The position numbers were made by a program, and so were the translations under genes. Below are positions 1 through 6,562 of a stretch of DNA of 12,703 bases, one piece after another. Below the pieces are notes generated by a model, which was not told where the DNA came from, did no database searches, and was given only the letters and a program-made list of their open reading frames with translations. Position 1 is the first letter of the stretch; the number at the start of each line of letters is the position of its first letter. Source of the DNA: Verrucomicrobiota bacterium (GTDB lineage Bacteria; Verrucomicrobiota; Verrucomicrobiia; Opitutales; Seribacteraceae). The stretch spans positions 1 through 12,703 of the forward strand of contig JACNJI010000454.1 of the NCBI GenBank assembly GCA_014382645.1, read 5' to 3'.

Positions 1-628
1 GGCCCTTACCCATTAAGCGCCCCCAAAGAGGGAGGAAAAGAAAGAGGAACGGGATGTGGTCGGGGTGGGTCCCGTCCCCCTCGCCCCCCGGGGCGGTTGG
101 GAACAGCCCCAGGGTGAGCGGCGGCGTCACCCCGGGGTTGACCGCAATGGGTTCGTTAGCCCCGGGGGGGGCAGCCACGAAAAGGGCCCCCCCCTTTAGG
201 AACATCCCCATGTTGAGTATCCCCGCCACGGCCAGCAGGATGCCACCGTAGACCCTCACCCCTTGGCCGAAACGTAGGCCGTAGTATTGCGGAATCGTCA
301 TCACTCCCAATCGTCGAAGTGGCACCACGATGAACCCGGTGAACCCGACCAGCAATGGTACTACCCCGGCGACCACCGCGATATGAAAAGCGGAAAAACC
401 ACCCGTAAAACCCTTTTGGGCGGCGAACATGACCGTGACCAGTCCCAGTTCAGAGCCCGTCATGGAGGCCACCGCCAGCCAGGTGCGCACCGCCCGCCCG
501 GCTACCACGTAGTCCGCCATGTCGGAGATGAATCGGTTGACGTAGAGTCCTACTGCCACCGTGCCGAGCAGGTAGCATCCTACGATGACCCAGTCCACAC
601 CGCTGAAGTTGGTTTCCAGGCCCGTCAT
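1..628 (-). CDS. Sodium:solute symporter (SSS family), N-terminal part, cut by the left edge
   Basis: An open frame runs from an ATG at 628 to the left edge (209 codons). It encodes a hydrophobic protein with a first membrane segment at about residues 12-31, followed by a loop and a segment containing GSELGLVTVMF, then QKGFTGGFSAFHIAV, VPLRRLGVMTIPQYYG and GILNMGMFLK. These are hallmarks of SSS-family sodium symporters, which couple Na+ entry to uptake of sugars, sugar acids or similar solutes through the inner membrane. The family is usually 450-600 residues, so over half is missing. An in-frame TAG lies nine codons upstream with no other start between, so the ATG is firm; no clear Shine-Dalgarno is seen. 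It follows the DUF3604 gene by 46 bases and probably imports the pathway's product. From about residue 137 (below base 220) the sequence drifts from the family pattern toward Gly/Pro codons while staying in frame; this is probably poor sequence at a contig end. The substrate cannot be inferred. Confidence 0.85.
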   Translation of the reverse strand, partial: MTGLETNFSGVDWVIVGCYLLGTVAVGLYVNRFISDMADYVVAGRAVRTWLAVASMTGSELGLVTVMFAAQKGFTGGFSAFHIAVVAGVVPLLVGFTGFIVVPLRRLGVMTIPQYYGLRFGQGVRVYGGILLAVAGILNMGMFLKGGALFVAAPPGANEPIAVNPGVTPPLTLGLFPTAPGGEGDGTHPDHIPFLFLFLPLWGRLMGKG

Positions 629-674
629 GATCGAAGAGTAAGTGTTCGCGAACTACCTGTTTGGATTTCCGTCC
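629..674. other. Short gap with a 10-base palindrome
   Basis: The 46 bases between the DUF3604 stop and the symporter ATG contain the perfect palindrome GTTCGCGAAC at 644-653. It is too short for an intrinsic terminator, has no T run, and could be chance or an operator half. The frame upstream of the symporter ATG is closed by a TAG at 653-655. Confidence 0.3.
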
Positions 675-3266
675 TCAAGGCTTCTTCTTCGTCACCCAGA
701 CAGGGGAGGACCACGCCATGTTGCCGTCCTTTTGGACAACTCTCACATAATAGCGGTTCTCTCCTTCCAACATGTCCTCGTCCGTCAGGGATTGTTCGAA
801 AGTCGAACCTTTGAAGGAACGAAACTCCTTCCAGTCCTTTTCATTCCGCACTATTGTGATCCGCTTGAAGATGGCCGTTCCGTCCACCTTGAACCATAAC
901 TTGGCGTTCTCCTTGGTTTCAAAAATCGAGCCGAGCGGTTTTCCGTTGCAGGTGAAATTGAGGTATATCTTGTCGGTCGCGGCAATGGTCCGGCGGTTGT
1001 CGAAGGCTTCTATGATGCCTTCGCGAGTGAAATCCTTGCAATAGACACCTCCGTAACTGGCATGCTGTGAGATATGGTCGGAACTGGCGAACACACCGAG
1101 GTTATGCCCATGTTTCAGCGCATTTTGATAGGTTCCCGCCTTATATTTCCCGAAATTCGTGATGGGCCCCGGTGGAGTAGCCTTGGCATCCCCGTTAATG
1201 GTGTATGCTTCGCCGGGTCGTAGTCCGACGGTGGGTTGAGGAGCGCCTTCGCCCTCATAGGACACGCGAGCTCCTTGGTAGATTTCCACGACGTTTTCGT
1301 GCTCATGGTCGATATGCTCGTATTTTCCCCAGTCCGTACCCATGCCGGTTGCCCCGGTGTGGCTGATCACTGCAACTGGTTTGCCGTAACTCTTGAGGAT
1401 GTCCCACAGTTCGTAGGGAAGAATTTCCCCAGTCTTCCCACTAACTGGAAAGACCTTGCTCCAAGTCGATTTCAAGTAGGTTGGTCGCTGGATGTAGACG
1501 ATCGGTCCGCCACGCTGGGCAAAAACGACGTTCCGGTGTCCCCAAGGCCAACGTTGCTCACGCTCGTAGACATAGAGCGTATTGAAGCGTTCCGGGCTGT
1601 GGAGGGCGTCATGCATGCGTTGGTTGTGCCACCATTCGTAGGAATGATACATTTTGCCGGCGTCGGTGTGGTCTGAGGTGCCGAGGAAGTCGAGCTTGGC
1701 CAAGTCGTAGGCGTAGCGGAAATGGTCTAGGATGCATCCGTCAAATCCAGTCCTGCAATTCGAAACGTCGGTGTGGCGATGCACGTCTCCCCAGAACAGC
1801 CCATAGGTTTGCCCATCCACTTTCCATTGGTGGCGATCGAAGGCCGGACGTTCGGGGGTTTTGTGGGAGTGCGGGTCTTCCGGTTTCTGCTCCACCTTGG
1901 CAACGGGGGGGGAGGCCTCGGGAAGTTGGGAAGGAGAGGGAAGGGCGGCCAGCATGATCTTGGCCGTCTGGTGAGCCTTGTGCTTTCTCTCGTCGGATGG
2001 CCAGCACACCCGAAGATCACCCTTGGCTCCTTTGGCAGACGGAAGGAAGACCAGTTTCCGGTCTTGTCCATAGCTGCTTGATGGAATTCTACGGCGAGAA
2101 CTCCAGGTGCCCGACTTGACCCGATAGGAGGTTGCCGCAATCCGCCAAAGGGCCGCGTTGAAATAACGGTAGGCGACCCATGGGTTGCCTTCCCTGCCGA
2201 CTCCCACCACGGGTACGTTCACGGGATTGCCTGCTGTACCTGCAGGTCCGAGCGGAATTTCTTCAAACTTCGAGGAAGCAATGTCGAACCTGCCGAAGAG
2301 AACCGACTTCTCGGCATTGATTCCCGTCTTGTTTCCGTGACCGCGGTAATCGAGGCCGTGCTTGACCTTTCCCCGCTCGGCCGAGATCCAAAAGCCCTTG
2401 CCATCGGCCGTTGCTGCAATGGATGTCCGGGCCTCGTACTTCTTGCTGTGTCCGATCGGGAACTCCTTTACGTTCCCCTGTGCATCGACCTTTGCGAGGT
2501 AGAGGTTGAATTCGTTTCCTCTTGAACTGTCGTAGGCTATCCAAGCGTTTCCATCCCGGTCAAAAGCAATGCTGGGGGACCAATCCCCTCCGACTAGGTC
2601 GGTTACGACGAATTCCTTCGACCATTGACCGGTTGAGGGGTCGTGGTATCGTGCAAAAACATCGCCCTCGCCCGCCCGAAAGGATTGCCAACTGACCCAG
2701 ACTCTTCCCTTGGCATCGGTTCCCGCCACCACGAATGCCTCGGCTGCGTCCGAGTCCGCCAAGGTGACGGGTTTGCCCAATCCGTGCTTCTCGTTCCAGG
2801 AACAAGCCTTCAAATTCACAGTTTGGTCATCCGACGTCTCGCTCCACACAACCCAGGTCGTCCCTTTGCCGTCCACCGCAATGGCGGGGGCATGCAGGAC
2901 GGCCGACGCGACCACCGTGGCCAAGGTCTCGAATCCATCGTTCTTCGTCCGGGCGAGCCGCAGGGCGTCGCTTTTGCCATTCCACTCCAGGTAGGCAACG
3001 AGGGCGCGGCCTTGTTTGTCGATCGCGGCTGCCGGCAGGTCGACTTGAATGCCTTCCTTGGCGATCTTTCGCAATTCGCCCGCTAGTTCGATGGCAGGTT
3101 GACGGAATGGCACCGTCTTCTTCCTGAAATCCCTGACCTTTGGCTTCGGTTTGTTTGGCTGTTTTGGCTTCTGGACAGAGGGTTTGTCGCTTGCCTGAGC
3201 GTTTAGTGGATCAGCAGATCCACAGAGAAGAGATATGGTCAAGCAGGTGAGGGTAACTATTTTCAT
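675..3266 (-). CDS. Secreted protein with repeat (propeller-like) N-terminus and DUF3604 PHP-like domain
   Basis: 863 residues. A signal peptide (about 1-24) is followed by a Lys/Pro-rich linker (30-50). Residues of about 70-430 contain some six repeats built on a 'DxxGxxWVxW/Y' pattern (for example AVDGKGTTWVVW, GTDAKGRVWVSW, FDRDGNAWIAY, GREGNPWVAY), which suggests a six-bladed beta-propeller. A second low-complexity Pro/Lys linker leads to a C-terminal DUF3604 domain. There the PHP-like metal-site motifs are intact: GDVHRHTD with His496 and His498, GTSDH with Asp532/His533, ISHTG with His636, and SSDH with Asp730/His731. DUF3604 proteins are PHP-related and presumed metal-dependent hydrolases, but no reaction is established that I can name. 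The ATG at 3266 directly precedes the signal peptide. The gap of 100 bases upstream is the largest in the window, so an additional promoter there is possible. The propeller may bind substrate. Identity as DUF3604 is secure; function is not. Confidence 0.88.
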   Translation of the reverse strand: MKIVTLTCLTISLLCGSADPLNAQASDKPSVQKPKQPNKPKPKVRDFRKKTVPFRQPAIELAGELRKIAKEGIQVDLPAAAIDKQGRALVAYLEWNGKSDALRLARTKNDGFETLATVVASAVLHAPAIAVDGKGTTWVVWSETSDDQTVNLKACSWNEKHGLGKPVTLADSDAAEAFVVAGTDAKGRVWVSWQSFRAGEGDVFARYHDPSTGQWSKEFVVTDLVGGDWSPSIAFDRDGNAWIAYDSSRGNEFNLYLAKVDAQGNVKEFPIGHSKKYEARTSIAATADGKGFWISAERGKVKHGLDYRGHGNKTGINAEKSVLFGRFDIASSKFEEIPLGPAGTAGNPVNVPVVGVGREGNPWVAYRYFNAALWRIAATSYRVKSGTWSSRRRIPSSSYGQDRKLVFLPSAKGAKGDLRVCWPSDERKHKAHQTAKIMLAALPSPSQLPEASPPVAKVEQKPEDPHSHKTPERPAFDRHQWKVDGQTYGLFWGDVHRHTDVSNCRTGFDGCILDHFRYAYDLAKLDFLGTSDHTDAGKMYHSYEWWHNQRMHDALHSPERFNTLYVYEREQRWPWGHRNVVFAQRGGPIVYIQRPTYLKSTWSKVFPVSGKTGEILPYELWDILKSYGKPVAVISHTGATGMGTDWGKYEHIDHEHENVVEIYQGARVSYEGEGAPQPTVGLRPGEAYTINGDAKATPPGPITNFGKYKAGTYQNALKHGHNLGVFASSDHISQHASYGGVYCKDFTREGIIEAFDNRRTIAATDKIYLNFTCNGKPLGSIFETKENAKLWFKVDGTAIFKRITIVRNEKDWKEFRSFKGSTFEQSLTDEDMLEGENRYYVRVVQKDGNMAWSSPVWVTKKKP

Positions 3267-3366
3267 GGGTGGATCCGATCGGTTAGGGTAATCTGGTTGG
3301 AATGTTTGCTTGCCTAAACAGTACGATCAAGCCTTGTAGCCTGGTTGGTGTTCAATTTGCGAGTAT
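3267..3366. other. Largest intergenic gap; no clear promoter or terminator
   Basis: One hundred bases separate the hydrolase stop from the DUF3604 start, against 0-46 bases elsewhere. On the coding strand the octamer CCAACCAG occurs twice, about 50 bases apart. A TTGATC hexamer is followed 17 bases later by AAACAT, which is only a poor sigma-70-like pair. No GC-rich hairpin followed by a T run is visible in either direction. The two flanking genes may be cotranscribed, or the second may have its own promoter; the sequence alone does not decide. Confidence 0.3.
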
Positions 3367-5352
3367 TCACTTTTTACCCGAAAAAAGTTTCTCTCTGCAA
3401 AGCCGTTCCAAGTCAGGGAGGTCATAGGTCTGCAAGGCTCCATTTACGACATCTTCGAAGCAACGCTTGGGCTGACTTTCCTCAAGCATAGACATCCAGG
3501 AGCTACGATGGTCAAAAACTTGTAATTGAGCAAAAAGTTCGGGTTCCAAAGCCACCGCATGGAGTGCGGGAACCGTAGCGCCGCCGATCGCCAATACTTT
3601 CATCTTGGCTCCTTTTGGGATAATGCCCGAGCTATCCAGACTGATTGCAAGTTTGAGTAGGTCTTCTGCTCTCAACGCCACCAATGAACGACCGAGGAGG
3701 TAAGACATGTAAAACGTCTGCCAGTTTCCGAATTGTTCGGAGAATTTACTTCCCCGAGTTTCCCCGGTGCAAGTTATCTCAACGGAAACCACCGAGTGGC
3801 CGGCCTTGCTCAACTCAAGGGCCTTTTCATGACCTTTCTTCACGCCCTCGCCATGCAATAAAAGAACTGGATGCTTTAGTGGATTCGCGGGAAGGTAAGC
3901 CACCGAGGTCAGAGGGTATGAACCCTTTGATCGAAAGAACCCTCGGATCATCTTCAAGCCGTTTTCTTGAACTGTCTCAACGACGTGATGTTCAAGCCTC
4001 GGCAAATTAGTCGAAGGTCGAATCGTTGAAACCTTTCTTATCATCTTGCGGGCAGCTTCCGGTGAAAGTCCGGCGAATTTTTTTCTCTCCGTCAAAAAGT
4101 TTTTGGCTAGAGAACGGTTAAGTTCGAACACTGTTCTTTCGTCGGCAAGGTGAAGGACTTCACCTTGCGGGGTGCACCACAAGTCTTCGACTGAACGTGG
4201 TTTCATGGGTTTCTCTTTCACGGCTCTGTCGTCACCCAAAAACCATCGTCGCGCCAAACGAGTCAGTGTTTCGCGTTGTAGCTTCGTGATGCCGTGTTTG
4301 CCTTTGTCTTCGACCAAGTCGATGGCCAAAGGGTCGCCCAGCAGACTGTAGTATTTCTTGGACTGCCTGAAGTTGTCCCAAGTACCTTTAGTATCGAAAT
4401 AGTCGCCAGAGGAACAGCAAATCAGCGTGGGGCGCGGAGCCCTCATGAGGACATAGTCGGTGTGATCCATACCATAGGCAATTTGCCCGAAGATATTCTG
4501 TTCCGAATCCTGTGGCCCTATCGATCCTATGAGTTGTCGAAAAGTGGTGAGGAAGCATGCTGGGGCGGCAAAGCCCACTCGTTCGTCCAATGCCATGATG
4601 TAACTAGTCAATGTGCCCCCACCGGAGCAACCGGTGCAACCGATCTTGGTCCCGTCTATGTCCTTGCGAGTCGTTAAGTAGTCGATGCCCCGCATGCCGT
4701 CCCAAATCCTATATCGCGCAGTGTTTACTCCCAGTAGAACAGAGCCGGCCCCGATCAGGAAGTGTTCGGCGACCGACGACAGCTTGCGACCCTCTGCGGG
4801 AAGTATTTGGCTGCGTTCACCTTGCCCGATCGGATCGTAACAAAAGGCCGCAATGCCGTTACGGGCCAGAGTGATTCCTATGAATTGATTGTAGTCCGCA
4901 CCCTTTCCGCTCTTGCTGTGACCACAGGCGATCAAGACCGCGGGATAAGGGGGCTTGGTCTTTGGAAGGTATAGGGTAGCTGTAACATGATGCTGAGGCT
5001 GACTCTCGTAAATAACCTTTTCAACCCGATGGTCACCACCCTCGATTTTTCCAACGACTTTTGCATTCAGTGGCGTTCGTTCCGGAAAGCCCCCGATACG
5101 CGAAACGAAGAATTTTTTCAAATTCTCCTGATATTCCTTGAATTGAGCAGGCGTTGAAATTTCACTGAGACGTTCCTCGCGGCGATCAAGGGCATTGTAA
5201 GCCTGTTTGGCCAAGTGTTGGTAAACGACTCGGTTGGCTGGGGCATCAAGCAGGTCCTTGTTGAGGATGGGGAAGAGGTCCTCCTTGGCCCAACCTTGGA
5301 CAGATAAGACAAAGGCGAAAGCAAGACTGAACAGGGGCTTTTTGTAGTTCAT
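3367..5352 (-). CDS. Secreted two-domain alpha/beta hydrolase, acetyl-xylan-esterase-like
   Basis: 661 residues with a signal peptide (about 1-22, ending QGWAKE). The first hydrolase domain (about 85-380) has the oxyanion-side strand PAVLIACGHSKSGKG, the DPIGQGER turn, and the nucleophile elbow GCTGCSGGGT with Ser243. A candidate acid lies in SSGDYFD (Asp317 or Asp320), and His353 in DKGKHGI is the probable catalytic histidine. The second half (about 385-661) repeats the fold features (YPLTSVAYLP, HPVLLLHGEG), but where an elbow would be it reads IGGATVPAL, with no serine, so this domain is probably non-catalytic. Large proteins of this kind in PVC bacteria are annotated as acetyl xylan esterase or Abhydrolase_7-like; deacylation of a carbohydrate or similar ester outside the cytoplasm is the likely role. 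It starts 16 bases after the broken gene upstream. By hand count of sample lines it is less GC-rich (near 47%) than the DUF1592 gene (near 68%), which may indicate a different history. The substrate is unknown. Confidence 0.82.
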   Translation of the reverse strand: MNYKKPLFSLAFAFVLSVQGWAKEDLFPILNKDLLDAPANRVVYQHLAKQAYNALDRREERLSEISTPAQFKEYQENLKKFFVSRIGGFPERTPLNAKVVGKIEGGDHRVEKVIYESQPQHHVTATLYLPKTKPPYPAVLIACGHSKSGKGADYNQFIGITLARNGIAAFCYDPIGQGERSQILPAEGRKLSSVAEHFLIGAGSVLLGVNTARYRIWDGMRGIDYLTTRKDIDGTKIGCTGCSGGGTLTSYIMALDERVGFAAPACFLTTFRQLIGSIGPQDSEQNIFGQIAYGMDHTDYVLMRAPRPTLICCSSGDYFDTKGTWDNFRQSKKYYSLLGDPLAIDLVEDKGKHGITKLQRETLTRLARRWFLGDDRAVKEKPMKPRSVEDLWCTPQGEVLHLADERTVFELNRSLAKNFLTERKKFAGLSPEAARKMIRKVSTIRPSTNLPRLEHHVVETVQENGLKMIRGFFRSKGSYPLTSVAYLPANPLKHPVLLLHGEGVKKGHEKALELSKAGHSVVSVEITCTGETRGSKFSEQFGNWQTFYMSYLLGRSLVALRAEDLLKLAISLDSSGIIPKGAKMKVLAIGGATVPALHAVALEPELFAQLQVFDHRSSWMSMLEESQPKRCFEDVVNGALQTYDLPDLERLCREKLFSGKK

Positions 5353-6400
5353 GCTTCAATCTTTTTGCTTACTTGCTCTTTAATTGCGAGATGAGAAAGG
5401 CGCTCGGGTTCTCGTGTTTTACCTTGGGTAGGCCGGGGTAGACGAGTTCGCAATCAACTCCTTGTGCCTTGCAATCCTCCTGCAGCTTCACCCCGAAGTT
5501 CGAGGTGTGAGTTGGGTCCTTCTGAGCTTTCCCCAATGCGGGCGGAGCGTTATAAGTCAGAAATACGGTAGGATCGTCGGGTTTTGGCCTATACTTGGGC
5601 CAGCCGCGAAACAAGGTGAGTTCGCGCGGGGAAAGGTAAACCTGCTCGCCGGCGATAAGATTTGCCTCCGCCTCGATGATGCGCGACTTGCCCTCGACCG
5701 CCGCCCCGATGGTCCACAGGTGCTCCAAGTCCTGATGCCCGAAGCGGTCCGTCGAAATCTTCCCGACGTCCACGGAGATGGGCTTGCCACCGCTGTTAAT
5801 AGCACGGACGGAGGCCCGGTATCGGTAGCGCCCGGCCAGTTTCGTGCGGTCGGTATGGACGCTCACATGCTTGTAGAGTTGGGCTCGAAAAACGAAGGCG
5901 TCGCCCTCCAACCGGGACCAGGGAACGATGTCTTTGTGGTATACTTTTGGCTTCTTCTCCAGCCATTTCTTGCCCGTGAAGCGTTGCTTCTTTGTCCGCA
6001 CGTCGACGACGCCCGGCGGCAAGGCATGGGACAAGGCAAGGGCCGCCGCCTCCTGGTACCGCACTAGATGGACGGCGGAAGTGCCGAGTCCTTCACTGAC
6101 CTTGTCGAAGCCTGCGACCAAGTTGTCTTCAGGCAAGAGAGAATTAAGAACCACAGCGACGTCAAGCAGGTCGTGCAACGTATTTTCGTATTCCGTTCGG
6201 TTGAGACGACGAATGGGCACGCGGCCCTCACGCTGATTTTTCTGGGAAGCTTCATGAAGGGCGGCCTCAAGGAAGGTGAGAAAGTTTCCTGGGGCAGCGG
6301 GTTCCGGCTGTTTTTTCTTCTTAGGTGGCATCTCCTGAAGACGCACCCGGTCGAAGACCCGAATCCTCCTCCGTCTCGCATCCTCTGCGTTCAAGTCCGC

Positions 6401-6403
6401 CTA
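6401..6403 (-). other. In-frame TAG interrupting the cytochrome domain
   Basis: Reading from the ATG at 6562, codon 54 is TAG. The frame is open and homologous to the family on both sides: CFDCHDADVAKGG before it, and the EMPP motif and DUF1587 after it. A single base change from AAG would restore lysine, the residue at the aligned position in the complete paralogue. Confidence 0.85.
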
Positions 6404-6558
6404 CAAGGCCTCGAGATTCAGCCCGCCCTTGGCCACATCCGCATCGTGGCAATCAAAACAATGCATTTCAACAAAGGCCATTGGAACGCTCTCCTTGGCG
6501 GAAACGTTCACCGAGAACCCGGCCAACGGAACGGGTAAACAAATGAATGAACCGAATT

Positions 6559-6562
6559 TCAT
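6559..6562 (-). other. ATGA stop/start overlap between the tandem cytochrome genes
   Basis: The TGA of the complete DUF1592-type gene (6561-6559) shares two bases with the ATG of the broken second copy (6562-6560). This supports the upstream start for the broken gene, because it places a signal-peptide-like stretch and the haem site in frame. It also suggests that the two were translationally coupled before the second decayed. Confidence 0.75.

Larger units (their letters stand above)
5369..6562 (-). pseudogene. Broken DUF1587-type cytochrome protein: nonsense codon and fused hydrolase-like tail
   Basis: The frame starts at an ATG at 6562 that overlaps the upstream stop (ATGA). It encodes a degraded signal peptide and a haem-binding CFDCH site (Cys35, Cys38, His39), then hits TAG at codon 54, and continues in the same frame for 343 more codons. 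After the stop come the EMPP motif that ends the cytochrome domain, a DUF1587 segment (about 115-180, RRLNRTEYENTLHDLL) and a beta-rich region to about residue 330. Aligned with the neighbouring complete paralogue, the stop falls opposite a lysine (AAG to TAG), and Arg66 (AGG) falls opposite a conserved tryptophan (TGG). DUF1595, DUF1592, DUF1588 and DUF1585 are absent. Instead residues from about 332 (VFLTYN, TSNFGVKLQEDC, GVDCELVYPG, VKHENPSAFL) resemble the last part of an alpha/beta hydrolase, with His383 as its likely catalytic histidine. If translated from an internal TTG or ATG, the product would lack a signal peptide and a haem site. Sequencing or assembly error remains possible. Confidence 0.75.

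Noticed and set aside
644-653. GTTCGCGAAC palindrome as an operator or terminator
   Set aside because: A single 10-base palindrome with no T run and no second copy seen; chance is a sufficient explanation.
54-899. Plus-strand open frames near the left edge (54-251, 287-814, 642-899)
   Set aside because: They lie antisense to the symporter and DUF3604 genes, show no family resemblance, and have low-complexity or basic composition typical of shadow frames.
3267-3366. Promoter (TTGATC / AAACAT) between hydrolase and DUF3604 genes
   Set aside because: The -10 match is poor and PVC promoter consensus is uncertain; it is recorded only as a gap.
5369-6394. Treating the second cytochrome gene as an intact 341-residue protein starting with TTG at 6394
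   Set aside because: The in-frame sequence upstream of the TAG encodes the haem site and a signal-peptide-like stretch with an ATGA-coupled ATG, so the shorter frame is the remnant of a longer gene.
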